Of a DNA stretch of 64,000 bases, positions 20,585 through 29,610 are shown piece after piece. Numbering within the stretch: the first letter of the stretch is position 1; each line of letters starts with the position of its first letter. The position numbers and the translations under genes were made by a program. Under the pieces are notes generated by a model. The model was given only the letters and a program-made list of their open reading frames with translations. It was not told the origin of the DNA and did no database searches. Origin of the DNA: Steroidobacteraceae bacterium (lineage in GTDB: Bacteria > Pseudomonadota > Gammaproteobacteria > Steroidobacterales > Steroidobacteraceae); the NCBI GenBank assembly GCA_019187495.1, contig JABAQN010000004.1, positions 41,028 through 105,027 of the forward strand, in the 5' to 3' direction.

Positions 20585-21657
20585 CCCAGCACTTTCCCGC
20601 ACCGTTTGATCTCGGCACGAAGATCACCACACGCTCGATCAGTTTCGAGAATCCCGCCGGCGCGCGCGGCGCGGGCGGGCGTGCCGCGAGTCCGCTCGGA
20701 CCGGGCCGCAAGGGCTCGGCCGTGCGCCACGTGCATCCGGGGGAGACCATCGAGCTCGCGAACATCGAGGGGCCGGGCACCATCCGCCACATCTGGGCGA
20801 CGACGCACTCGAAGCCCGAGATGCTGCGCGGCTGCCTCATCCGCATCTACTGGGACGACTCGCCGCATCCGGGCGTCGAGGCGCCGCTCGGGGATTTTTT
20901 CGGCTTTGCGCACGGCCGCACCGGCGCCTTCCAGAGCTGCGCGCATTCGGTCGGTGCCGCGCTCGGCATGAACATCTGGCTGCCGATGCCGTTCGTGCGA
21001 CGCGCGCGCGTGGAGCTCTGCAACGAGGCGCCGATGCGCCTGCCGTTTTTCTACCAGATCGACTACACGCTGGGTGACCCCCACCCGGACGACGTCGGAC
21101 GGCTCCATGTGCTGTTCCGTCGCGAGAACCCGACGACGCGCGGCCGCGATTTCGAACTGCTGCCGCTGCGCCACGGCCGCATCCGCTTCCTCGGCAGCGT
21201 GATCGGCGTGCGGCCGCTCGATCCGCGCTGGTGGGGCGAGGGCGAGATGAAGGCGTGGATCGACGACGACGACCGCCTCGCGACCATCGTCGGCACCGGC
21301 ACCGAGGACTATGTGGGCCTCTCGTGGGGCATCCAGGCGAACGCCTTCCTCTATCACGGCGCGAACTGGCGCGAAAACGACGATGCGACGAAAACCGGCG
21401 CCGTCTCGATCTACCGCTGGCACCTGCCGGACCCGCTGCTGTGCGAACGACGGATGCGCGTCGCGATCCAGCAGATCGGCCACTCGCCGACCGGCAACGC
21501 GCGCTCGATCGCCGACTACATGGCCGAGTTGTATGAACGCGAGGACGACTGGTCCTGTGCCTCGTTCTGGTACCAGGCGACACCCGGCGAGCCGCTGCCC
21601 GCGATCCCCGATGCCGCGACCCGCATCCGCGACCTGCCGGCCGCTCCCGAGTCCTGA
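20581..21657 (+). CDS. GH172 (DUF2961) family glycoside hydrolase
   Basis: 358 residues with no signal peptide. The family core is visible as EGPGTIRHIWATT, then WWGEGEMKAWIDDDD, then GTGTEDYVGLSWG; the Glu residues in GEGE and GTGTED correspond to the conserved acidic residues of the GH172 active site. Characterised GH172 enzymes act on furanosides (alpha-D-fructofuranosides, exo-D-arabinofuranosidases). It is coupled by ATGA to the M28 gene upstream and sits 35 bp before the isomerase-like gene. Cytoplasmic location implies the glycoside is imported first. The sugar is not proven; see the finding on a D-arabinofuranose route. Confidence 0.85.
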   Translation: MTQHFPAPFDLGTKITTRSISFENPAGARGAGGRAASPLGPGRKGSAVRHVHPGETIELANIEGPGTIRHIWATTHSKPEMLRGCLIRIYWDDSPHPGVEAPLGDFFGFAHGRTGAFQSCAHSVGAALGMNIWLPMPFVRRARVELCNEAPMRLPFFYQIDYTLGDPHPDDVGRLHVLFRRENPTTRGRDFELLPLRHGRIRFLGSVIGVRPLDPRWWGEGEMKAWIDDDDRLATIVGTGTEDYVGLSWGIQANAFLYHGANWRENDDATKTGAVSIYRWHLPDPLLCERRMRVAIQQIGHSPTGNARSIADYMAELYEREDDWSCASFWYQATPGEPLPAIPDAATRIRDLPAAPES

Positions 21658-21692
21658 TCCAGCCACACCCAGACAGCGCACCGGAGGGTACT

Positions 21693-23213
21693 GTGACCGA
21701 CACGATCCACCTGTTCTGGCCCGGCGACTACCGGCCGCGGCCCAATGAACTCGCAATGCCGCTCGTCGAGGAATCGACGCGCCAGCTCGAGCGCGCGCTC
21801 GACCGGCTCGGCCGCCGGCACCGGCGCGTCGCCGGCATGCTCACGAAGCCGCACGAGTCGATCGAGCGGCTCGGGCCGATCGATGAACCGCTGATCGGCG
21901 TGTACGCGCACTGGGTCTACGGGCCGCACACGACCGACGGCGTCGTGGGCAAGGATTCGCCGCTGCTGCTGGCGAGCAATTTCTCCGGCACCTGGCCGGG
22001 CCTCGTCGGGCTCCTGAATACGGCGGCGTGCCTCGAGAGCGTCGATCGCCCGGCGAGCCGCGCGTGGACCGACGCCGCCGACTGGAGCCAGGACGCGGCC
22101 TTCATGGCGCACCTCGACGCCTGGTGCTCGAGCGGCGAAGTGCGCTATCCGGCGGACGCGCTGCACGAGCCGCCGCCGACGCCCGAACCCGCCGCCGCCC
22201 TGGCCGCGCGCGTGCACGAGGAGTTTCGCCGGCGGCGCGCACTCGTGATGATGCTCGGCGACACCTCGATGGGCATGATCAACGGCTACCTCGGGCCGCG
22301 CTGGCTGAACCGCGTCGGGTTCGCAGAGCACAAGGTCGACCAGGCGTGGATCATCGAGCGCGGCAAGGGCATCGAGCCCGCCCGCATCGACGCGGCGCTC
22401 GCATTCGTGCGTGATCGCGGCGTGACGTTCCACTACGGCATCGAGAACGCGGCGGACTACGATGCGGGCGCCACCCGCGAACAGCTGCGCGATTACCTCG
22501 CGGTGCTCGATCTCGTGCAGGAGTTCCGCGCCGACTGCATCGGCTGGCAATACCAGCTCGGCCTGATCCGCTCGCGCCCGCCCTCCGATTTCGCGGAGGG
22601 CCTCTTCAATTCGACCTGCCGGCCGGAGTCGAACGGCGACACGATCGTCGATGCGACGGAGGCCGACCAGGGCAACGTGCTGCCGATGGAAATGATGAAG
22701 CGGCTGCTCAAGGCGAAGGGGCTGCACCAGGCGGTGTTCTTCCACGACATCCGCTGGGGCGGCCTGCACGAGGACCGCTTCCTCTGGGTGCTGCTGAATT
22801 CGGGCTCGAGCGGCGCCTACGCGTTCAACCACGACCCGGACTCGCTGCGCGGCGTGCATTCCTTCCGCCAGCCGTCGACTTATTTTCCGATTCCGGGCGG
22901 CACGTTCGCGGGCGAGAGCCTGCCGGGCGACATCACCTGGTCGCGGGCCTACCTCAAGGGCGGCGAGCTGTGGATGGATATCGGCCGCGGCAGTGTCGTC
23001 GCGCTGCCGGCCGGGAAGCGCGACGCCTGGTGGCGTTCGACGACCCGCGAGTGGCCGCTGATGGTCGCCGATCTCGGCATCGGCCGCGACACGTTGATGG
23101 CGCACTACCTGAGCAACCATGTCGCCGTCGCCTATGGCGACGTCTTCCACGAGATGATCGATCTCGGCCGACGCCTCGGCTTTCGCGTGCGGGTGCTAAC
23201 GGAGCGGGGCTGA
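21693..23213 (+). CDS. L-fucose/D-arabinose isomerase-like protein
   Basis: 506 residues, GTG start preceded by CGGAGGG. The overall layout resembles the FucI/AraA sugar isomerase superfamily: an alpha/beta N-terminal half (YAHWVYGPH, LLLASNFSGTWPGLVGLLN), a middle domain with MGMINGYLGPRWLNRVGFAEHKVDQAWII, and a C-terminal half with WQYQLGLIRSRP and DATEADQGNVLPMEMM, where FucI proteins carry metal-binding acidic residues. It is shorter than E. coli FucI (about 590), so it may be a divergent subfamily. FucI-type enzymes also isomerise D-arabinose to D-ribulose. The next gene is an FGGY kinase 1 bp downstream, as expected for an isomerase-kinase pair. Confidence 0.72.
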   Translation: MTDTIHLFWPGDYRPRPNELAMPLVEESTRQLERALDRLGRRHRRVAGMLTKPHESIERLGPIDEPLIGVYAHWVYGPHTTDGVVGKDSPLLLASNFSGTWPGLVGLLNTAACLESVDRPASRAWTDAADWSQDAAFMAHLDAWCSSGEVRYPADALHEPPPTPEPAAALAARVHEEFRRRRALVMMLGDTSMGMINGYLGPRWLNRVGFAEHKVDQAWIIERGKGIEPARIDAALAFVRDRGVTFHYGIENAADYDAGATREQLRDYLAVLDLVQEFRADCIGWQYQLGLIRSRPPSDFAEGLFNSTCRPESNGDTIVDATEADQGNVLPMEMMKRLLKAKGLHQAVFFHDIRWGGLHEDRFLWVLLNSGSSGAYAFNHDPDSLRGVHSFRQPSTYFPIPGGTFAGESLPGDITWSRAYLKGGELWMDIGRGSVVALPAGKRDAWWRSTTREWPLMVADLGIGRDTLMAHYLSNHVAVAYGDVFHEMIDLGRRLGFRVRVLTERG

Positions 23214-23214
23214 C

Positions 23215-24705
23215 GTGACACGTCTCGTCATCGGCATCGACGGTGGCACGGAAGGCATCCGTGCGGGTGTTTTCGACCTGCATGGCACGGCGCTCGCGTT
23301 CGCCTCGTCGGCCTACAGGACGGAGTTTCCGCATCCGGGGTGGGCGGAACAGCAGCCGCGCGAATGGTGGAATGCGCTCGGCCGGTCGGTCCGCGAGGCG
23401 CTGAAGGCGTCGGGCGCTGCCGCGCGCGACATCGTGGCCTTGGCGGTCGACACCACCTGCTGCTCGGTCGTCGCACTCGACGCGCAGGGTGAGGCGCTGC
23501 GCCCGGCGCTCATCTGGATGGATGTGCGTTCGCAGGCCGAGGCTGAGCGCGTCGCGGCCACGCACGATGCGGCGCTCGCGGTGAACAGCGACGGCCGCGG
23601 TCCCGTCTCGGCCGAATGGATGCTGCCGAAGGCCGCGTGGCTGAAGTCGCACGAGCCACGCACGTTCGACGCCGCGGCCACGATCTGCGAGTACCAGGAT
23701 TACCTGAACTTTCACCTGACCGGCCGGCGCGTCGCGAGCCTCAACAACCTGTCGGTGCGCTGGCATTACCGCGCACGCGATGGCGGCCTGCCCACGAGCC
23801 TGCTCGCCGCCATGGACCTCGCGGCGCTCGCCGGCAAGTGGCCGCAGGAAATCCTGGCGCCGGGTGCGCTGATCGGACCCCTGACGCCCGCGGCGGCAGC
23901 GCATCTCGGACTGGCGCGCGGCACGCCCGTGATCCAGGGTGGCTCGGATGCCTCGGTCGCGATGATCGGCATGGGCGTCGTCGACGCCGGCGCCATGGCG
24001 CTCGTGACGGGCTCTTCCCACCTGCAACTCGGCCTCAGCGCGCGTGCGTTCCATGGCGCCGGGATCTGGGGCACCTACGCCGATGCGGTGATCCCGGGCC
24101 TGCACCTGGTCGAAGGCGGCCAGACGTCGACCGGCTCGGTCGTGAACTGGTTTCGCACGCTGGTCGGCCGGGATACCGGCTACGACACCCTGAACGCCGA
24201 GGCGGCGGCCGTGCCGATCGGCAGCGAAGGTGTCCTCGTGCAGGAGCACTTCCAGGGCAATCGCACACCGCATACGGACCCGCTGTCGCGCGGCGCGATC
24301 ACCGGGCTCACCCTCGCTCACCAGCGCGGCCATGTGCTGCGCGCGATGATGGAAGGCGTCGCATACGGCTCGCGGCTCATCCTCGAGACGATGCGCGCGA
24401 ATGGCTTCGTGGTCGGGGACCTGACGGTGGCGGGCGGCGTCGCGAAGTCGGACCTGTGGCTGCAGATCCACGCGGACGTGCTCGGCATGCCGCTGCGGCT
24501 CGTGCACACGGCCGAGGCCGCCTGTCTCGGCAGCGCGATACTCGCGGCGGTGGGGCAGGGCGCATTCACGGATATTCCCGAAGCCGCGCGCGCGATGACG
24601 CGGGTGGTGCGCGTGGTCGAACCCGACGCCACGGCCCACTGCAGCTACCGCGAGTACTACGAGCGCTACCGCGCCCTGTATCCGGCGCTGAGGTCCGTGG
24701 CCTGA
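23215..24705 (+). CDS. FGGY-family carbohydrate kinase (ribulokinase/xylulokinase-like)
   Basis: 496 residues, GTG start one base after the isomerase-like stop. N-terminal phosphate-binding segment IGIDGGTEGIRAGVFD, catalytic-base region around ICEYQDYLNFHLTG, and the C-terminal ATP-binding domain with GGQTSTGSVVNWF, EHFQGNRTPHTDPLSRG and VAGGVAKSDLWLQIHADVLG all fit FGGY kinases. The GNRTP-DP loop is most like D-ribulokinase-type members. It phosphorylates a ketose made by the isomerase, feeding the pentose phosphate pathway; D-ribulose is the favoured substrate by context (inference). Confidence 0.88.
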   Translation: MTRLVIGIDGGTEGIRAGVFDLHGTALAFASSAYRTEFPHPGWAEQQPREWWNALGRSVREALKASGAAARDIVALAVDTTCCSVVALDAQGEALRPALIWMDVRSQAEAERVAATHDAALAVNSDGRGPVSAEWMLPKAAWLKSHEPRTFDAAATICEYQDYLNFHLTGRRVASLNNLSVRWHYRARDGGLPTSLLAAMDLAALAGKWPQEILAPGALIGPLTPAAAAHLGLARGTPVIQGGSDASVAMIGMGVVDAGAMALVTGSSHLQLGLSARAFHGAGIWGTYADAVIPGLHLVEGGQTSTGSVVNWFRTLVGRDTGYDTLNAEAAAVPIGSEGVLVQEHFQGNRTPHTDPLSRGAITGLTLAHQRGHVLRAMMEGVAYGSRLILETMRANGFVVGDLTVAGGVAKSDLWLQIHADVLGMPLRLVHTAEAACLGSAILAAVGQGAFTDIPEAARAMTRVVRVVEPDATAHCSYREYYERYRALYPALRSVA

Positions 24706-24722
24706 AACCGGACAACATCGTG

Positions 24723-25655
24723 ATGCCCTCGCCCGGGGCGGCGGCCGCCATCGCAGCGATGGAGGCCAGGGCGGCGCACGCCGATCTGCCGATGCCCGAC
24801 GATCTCGCGGCCTGGGACAGCCTGCACGAGCAGCAGGAGGCGGCCGTCGCGCCGGTGAACGAACGGACGCTCGGGCGTTACCGGCCGCGGTTGCGCACCG
24901 AACGTGCCGCGGGCCTCGAAGTCCTGGTGGTGACGCCGCCCGCAGTCGTGCCCGGTGAGCGGCGCATCGTCTACCTGCACGGCGGCGGCTACACGTCCTT
25001 CAGCGCGCGCTCGAGCCTCTTTGCCTCGGTGCCACTCGCACACGATCTCGGGCTCGAACTCTGGTCGATCGACTATCCGCGTGCGCCGCGATCGAAGTGT
25101 GACGCGACCGTTGCGCAGGTGGCGGCCGCGCTCGAGGCCCTGCTGGCCACGGCGGGTCACCTCCTGCTGGTCGGTGATTCGGCAGGCGGCGGCCTCGCGC
25201 TCGCGGCGACCCTTGCATTGCCACCGGGCGCGCCGCGGCCGCGCGCGCTCGCGCTGTGGTCGCCCTGGTGCGATGTCACGGCCGCGGACGTCAGCCACCG
25301 CTGGCTCGCGGCCGCGGATCCGGTGCTCCGTCATCCGGGGGTTCTCGAACGCTCGGCGCTCGCGTATGCGCCGGCAGAGCGGCATGGCGATCCGGACGTA
25401 TCGCCCGTCCACGGTGATTTCGACGCCGGGTTTCCACCGACCCTGATCCAGTGCGGAACCCGCGAAATCCTGCTGTCGGGCTGCGTCCGGCTCTACCGCC
25501 GCCTCGATGCAGCCGGTTGCCGGGCCTGCCTCGATGTGTACGAGGGGCTGCACCATTCGTTCCAGGCGATCACGCCGGACCTGCCCGAAGCGGCGTACGC
25601 GCGACGCAGGCTGCACCGGTTCTTCGACGAGGCAGTCGCGGAATCGTTGCGCTGA
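24723..25655 (+). CDS. Alpha/beta hydrolase of the hormone-sensitive lipase family
   Basis: 310 residues from the ATG at 24723 (a GTG at 24720 is in frame directly before it). HSL-family motifs are intact: oxyanion-hole HGGGY (YLHGGGYTSFS), nucleophile GDSAGGG, acid region around SPVHGDFDAGFPP/CGTRE, and catalytic His in LHHSFQ. It is cytoplasmic and removes acyl groups from small esters. It is the last gene of the operon, 17 bp after the kinase, and may deacylate an imported conjugate or sugar (inference). The frame is open far upstream inside the kinase gene, but that part is out of frame with the kinase and not conserved. Confidence 0.85.
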   Translation: MPSPGAAAAIAAMEARAAHADLPMPDDLAAWDSLHEQQEAAVAPVNERTLGRYRPRLRTERAAGLEVLVVTPPAVVPGERRIVYLHGGGYTSFSARSSLFASVPLAHDLGLELWSIDYPRAPRSKCDATVAQVAAALEALLATAGHLLLVGDSAGGGLALAATLALPPGAPRPRALALWSPWCDVTAADVSHRWLAAADPVLRHPGVLERSALAYAPAERHGDPDVSPVHGDFDAGFPPTLIQCGTREILLSGCVRLYRRLDAAGCRACLDVYEGLHHSFQAITPDLPEAAYARRRLHRFFDEAVAESLR

Positions 25656-25697
25656 TGCGACGCCAAACTGGCGGTTGACAATTCCCGCCAATATGAT

Positions 25698-25715
25698 ATT
25701 TCTGCGTCGAGAAAT
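25698..25715. promoter_or_regulatory. Perfect inverted repeat ATTTCT-N6-AGAAAT, candidate operator
   Basis: ATTTCT (25698-25703), GCGTCG, AGAAAT (25710-25715). It lies 50 bp before the TonB-receptor GTG, in the 110-bp gap after the esterase. Same arms and spacer length as the site at 12050. A TTGACA at 25675 stands just upstream, but no well-spaced -10 element is visible. Confidence 0.55.
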
Positions 25716-25765
25716 TCTCGTCTTAGAAAAAAACGACGGCTTTCCACCAATAGGAGAAAATCCCC

Positions 25766-28039
25766 GTGGCAGCGTTTTCAAGGCGGACGAAGGCTGGCCG
25801 TTCGCAGGCGGGTCGAAGTGCATTCCTGGTCGCGGGCGCGGCGCTGGCCGCGACCGGCCTCCACATCCAGGTCGCGGACGCGGCGGACGCGGCGTCGAAC
25901 CAGATCGAGGAAGTCATCGTGACGGCGTCGCGGCGCGCCGAATCGGTCCAGGACACGGCGCTGTCCGTGACCTCGATCGATCCGCAGACGTTCGCCACCG
26001 GCGGCCTCACCACACTCGAGGATGTCATCAACTACTCGCCCGGCGTCTATTTCCGCGGCGGCAGCGCGCCGACGGACAACGGCATCACGATGCGCGGCGT
26101 GTCGACCTTCACGTCCGCGCCGACGGTCGGCGTCTATATCGACGACGTGCCGATCGGCTCGGGCAACGGCCAGGCATCCGGCGCCTCGCTGATGCTCGAC
26201 GTGATGAAGGCGGGCATGGAGCGCGTCGAGATGATCAAGGGCCCGCAGGGCACGCTCTACGGCGCTTCCTCGATGGGTGGCCTCATCCGCTACGTGAGCC
26301 CGGATCCGTCGAAGGCGACGTTCGGCGGCGCGGTCAGCGCCGACCTCTCGACGATCAGCCACGGCGACTCGGGCCAGCGCTACACGGGTCGCGTCAGCGT
26401 GCCGATCGTCGCCGATCGCTTCGGCGTCAGCTTCTCGGGCTATTACGAGGACATCGGCGGCTTCATCGACCGGATCCCGGCGGCCGCTTCCGGCGCGGCG
26501 AAGAACGTCAACGGTTACGAGAATTACGGCGGCATGGTGAAACTCGCCGGCAATTTCACCGACCGCTTCAGCGCATCGCTGCTCGGCCTGCGCGACAAGA
26601 CCACGTTCCACGGCAGGAACATCGTCGCGCTCTCCGGCCCGCCGTTCGTGCCCGCGAACGGCCCGTACGAGACCGATACTTCGAAATCGCTCGATGACAG
26701 CAAGTTCTCGCTGGTCGCGGGCACGCTGAACTACGAGTTCGATTTCGCGAACCTGATCTCCTCGACGAGCTACCAGGAACGCCTGGTGACCTCGACCACC
26801 GACCTCGTCGCCGACTTCGGCCCGCTGGTCGAGTTGTTCTGCGGTTGCACGGTCGACAATGCGCCCTTCACCGGGGCCCAGTCGACCGACCGCTTCGTGC
26901 AGGAAGTCCGGCTCGTCTCGCGGGAGAAACCGCGGGAGGCGGGCAACATCGACTGGAGCATCGGCGCGATCTATTCGAAGGAGGAGAGCGGCAACGGCCA
27001 GCGCCTCGCCGGATTGCCGACGAACTTCGTGTTGCTCGACGTGAACGTGCCTTCGATCCTGAAGGAGACGGCCGGGTTCGGCAATCTCACGTACTACATC
27101 ACGCCGCAGTTCGACCTGACGGCCGGGGTGCGTGTCGCGAAGGTCAAGGCCTCGGTTGCGGTGGATGACGGCCCGGAGATCCTGCTGCCGGACACGCCGC
27201 CGACGGAAATCGACGACACGGTGGACACATACAGCTTCTCCGCGCGCTATCGGCCATCCGGGTCGCTGTCGCTGTATGCGCGCGCCGCGAGCGGCTACCG
27301 CCCGGCGGCCGCCAACCTGCCGCTGCGTGACGTCAACGGCAACAACGTGGCGCCCGTGATCGTCGAAGCCGACACGCTGTGGAGCTACGAAGTGGGCGCC
27401 AAGGGCTACTTCGGTGACGGCAGATTTACCTACGACACGGCGGCCTGGTGGCTGCACTGGAAGAACCTGCAGGCCCGCATCTATGTCAATGGCGCGATGA
27501 CCGGCGGCAATGCCAACAGCGACGTCACCGCGTACGGCTTCGAGGGAATGCTCGGCTATTCCCCCGGTGAGCGCTTCAACGTGACGGCGAGCCTCGCGTA
27601 CACGCACAGCACGCTCGACGACGACGAAACGACCGCCTTCGGTGCCGTGTCGGGCGAGAACCTGCCGGGCATTCCGCAGTGGACCTGGGCCGTGCGTGGC
27701 AAGCGCACCGTGCCGCTCGCGAGTGGCGCCGAGCTGTCGATCGGCCTCGGCTTCCGTTACACGGACCAGCAGGACACGGGCTTCGAGGGCGGCACCGGCG
27801 CGAATGGTGCCGTGATCACGCCGCTCATCTACAACTTCGTCATCGACAAGAACGTGATCGCCGATCTCAATGTCGGCTGGCAGCGGGGCAATGTCAGCTT
27901 CTCGCTCTACGGCACGAACATCTTCGACGAGTACGGCTATTCGAGCGGCACGGCGCGTCCGGCGGTGGGCTTCATCCGCGCGACCGCGAGCGTGATCCAG
28001 CCGCGCACGTTCGGGGCGATCCTGCAGTACAAATTCTGA
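25766..28039 (+). CDS. TonB-dependent outer-membrane receptor
   Basis: 757 residues, GTG start with GGAG at suitable spacing. The signal region (SAFLVAGAALAATGLHIQVADA) is followed by the EEVIVTASRR TonB-box/plug start, plug elements (LEDVINYSPGVYFRG, GVYIDDVPIG, MERVEMIKGPQGTLYGASSMGGLIRYV) and a barrel ending in IQPRTFGAILQYKF with terminal Phe. It is the likely outer-membrane gate for the cluster's substrate: it follows the catabolic operon and has the cluster's shared inverted repeat in its promoter region. The receptor is separate from, and not a copy of, the one at 515-2998. Confidence 0.92.
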   Translation: MAAFSRRTKAGRSQAGRSAFLVAGAALAATGLHIQVADAADAASNQIEEVIVTASRRAESVQDTALSVTSIDPQTFATGGLTTLEDVINYSPGVYFRGGSAPTDNGITMRGVSTFTSAPTVGVYIDDVPIGSGNGQASGASLMLDVMKAGMERVEMIKGPQGTLYGASSMGGLIRYVSPDPSKATFGGAVSADLSTISHGDSGQRYTGRVSVPIVADRFGVSFSGYYEDIGGFIDRIPAAASGAAKNVNGYENYGGMVKLAGNFTDRFSASLLGLRDKTTFHGRNIVALSGPPFVPANGPYETDTSKSLDDSKFSLVAGTLNYEFDFANLISSTSYQERLVTSTTDLVADFGPLVELFCGCTVDNAPFTGAQSTDRFVQEVRLVSREKPREAGNIDWSIGAIYSKEESGNGQRLAGLPTNFVLLDVNVPSILKETAGFGNLTYYITPQFDLTAGVRVAKVKASVAVDDGPEILLPDTPPTEIDDTVDTYSFSARYRPSGSLSLYARAASGYRPAAANLPLRDVNGNNVAPVIVEADTLWSYEVGAKGYFGDGRFTYDTAAWWLHWKNLQARIYVNGAMTGGNANSDVTAYGFEGMLGYSPGERFNVTASLAYTHSTLDDDETTAFGAVSGENLPGIPQWTWAVRGKRTVPLASGAELSIGLGFRYTDQQDTGFEGGTGANGAVITPLIYNFVIDKNVIADLNVGWQRGNVSFSLYGTNIFDEYGYSSGTARPAVGFIRATASVIQPRTFGAILQYKF

Positions 28040-28044
28040 GACAC

Positions 28045-29610
28045 ATGCGCCGGGTCATCCTGGCCCGAAAGCCGATGCTCATCGCACTCTGTGCGGTGGG
28101 CATCGGCGGTGTCGCGCCCGCCGCTTCGCCGACCGCGTCGGGCGCTCCCGCTGCGGCTTTCCGGGTCGTGTCGCCGTGTCCCTTCCCGACCGGCGCCGTT
28201 CCCGAATCCCGTTTGACCTGCGGCTTCCTCGATGTGCCGGAGAGCGCGGCGCATCCATCGGCGCGGCGCCTGCGCATTCCGGTGGCGCGCATCCGGGCGT
28301 CGGGCCCGGCGCCACGGCCCGATCCGGTCGTGTTCCTGCACGGCGGGCCCGGCACGGGGCCGCTCGGGCTCACCGGCCACACCGTCGAGCGCTTCGCGGC
28401 GCATCCCTTCGCGGTCGACCGCGACATCATCCTCTTCAATCAACGCGGCTCGCCCGCAACCGATCCGCCGCTCTCGTGCGCCGCGCTCGACGCCGGGCGC
28501 ATCGGGATTTACGCGGACGATATCGATCTCGGCGTGCGCGATGCGCGCATCACGGCAGCCGCGGTCGGGTGCCTGGAGGAAATCGCGGCCGCGGGGCGGG
28601 ATCTCGCGGCATACAGTGCGACGGCCGCCGCCGCCGATCTCGAGGCATTGCGGCTGGCGCTCGGCATCGAGCGCTGGAACCTGCTCGCCGTCTCCTACGG
28701 CACGCTGATCGCGCTCGAGGCGGCCCGGGTCGATGGTGCGGGTGTGCGCAGCCTGGTCCTCGATTCGGTCGTGTCGCCGGGCAGCGATCTGTTCATGAGC
28801 GAGGGGCCGCGCAACTTCTCGTGGGGGATCGATCGCCTGCTCGCGGGCTGCGAGGCAGACGCGAGTTGCGCCGCAGACTTTCCCGATGTCGCCGGCCAGC
28901 TACGCAGCGTGATCGAATCCCTGCGGGCGCGGCCGGTGAAGGTCACGGTCGCGGGGCCCGGTGGTGAAGGCAGCATCGAACTCACGGTCAATTGGCACGA
29001 CTTCCTGGGCGCCATCCACTGGATGCTGTACAACGCGAAATCGCTGCGCCTCGTGCCGCTCCTGGTCGCGAGCACGCATCGCGGCGACCTGCGGGTGCTC
29101 ACCTACGTGATGGACCACGTGTTTCCGGCGCCGCGCAATGGTGCGGGGGGCGCATCGCCGGCGTTTTTCGCGTTCGTTTGTCGCGATCAGTTCACGCGCG
29201 ACGTGCCCCGACCGCCCGCCGCATCGAACCCGGCCTGGCGTGGATTCTCGATCGTCTCGTTCGTCGATGAGGTGTGCGCGCAGGTGGTGAAGGATCGGGC
29301 GAGCCGCCTGCCGCCGCTGAAATCGGCGGTGCCGGCGCTGCTCTTCTCCGGCCGGTTCGATCCGATGACGCCCGGGATCTATGCGCGCGAAGTCGCGGCC
29401 GGGCTGCCGAGCGCGACGCTCGTCGAGGTCGGCGACAGCGGTCATTCGACCTTGAGTGCCTTCGATTCCTGCCAGACCCGCCTCGCCGTGGAATTCCTCG
29501 CGACGCTGCGGCCCCCGACAGCGTGTCGGCCGCAGGAGGCACGACCCGTGTTCGTGCGGAGTTATTCCGGGAATACGATCGTGCGGCGGCCGTCGACGAT
29601 GATGCGGTGA
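28045..29610 (+). CDS. Secreted alpha/beta hydrolase, TAP-like (prolyl/tripeptidyl aminopeptidase family)
   Basis: 521 residues from the ATG 5 bp after the receptor stop. A signal peptide ([17 protein letters not shown]) implies periplasmic location. Motifs: [14 protein letters not shown] (oxyanion hole typical of proline iminopeptidases), [12 protein letters not shown], nucleophile AVSYGTL, acid GRFDPMTPG in a TAP C-terminal domain, and His in GDSGHSTLS. Such enzymes remove N-terminal amino acids or tripeptides. It adds a periplasmic exopeptidase to the cluster. The last 49 bp overlap the purU 3' end on the opposite strand. Confidence 0.85.
   Translation: MRRVILARKPMLIALCAVGIGGVAPAASPTASGAPAAAFRVVSPCPFPTGAVPESRLTCGFLDVPESAAHPSARRLRIPVARIRASGPAPRPDPVVFLHGGPGTGPLGLTGHTVERFAAHPFAVDRDIILFNQRGSPATDPPLSCAALDAGRIGIYADDIDLGVRDARITAAAVGCLEEIAAAGRDLAAYSATAAAADLEALRLALGIERWNLLAVSYGTLIALEAARVDGAGVRSLVLDSVVSPGSDLFMSEGPRNFSWGIDRLLAGCEADASCAADFPDVAGQLRSVIESLRARPVKVTVAGPGGEGSIELTVNWHDFLGAIHWMLYNAKSLRLVPLLVASTHRGDLRVLTYVMDHVFPAPRNGAGGASPAFFAFVCRDQFTRDVPRPPAASNPAWRGFSIVSFVDEVCAQVVKDRASRLPPLKSAVPALLFSGRFDPMTPGIYAREVAAGLPSATLVEVGDSGHSTLSAFDSCQTRLAVEFLATLRPPTACRPQEARPVFVRSYSGNTIVRRPSTMMR

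Noticed and set aside
25675..25700. TTGACA promoter before the TonB receptor
   Set aside because: The -35 is perfect, but TATGAT is only 11 bp away and no -10 box lies 16-18 bp downstream.
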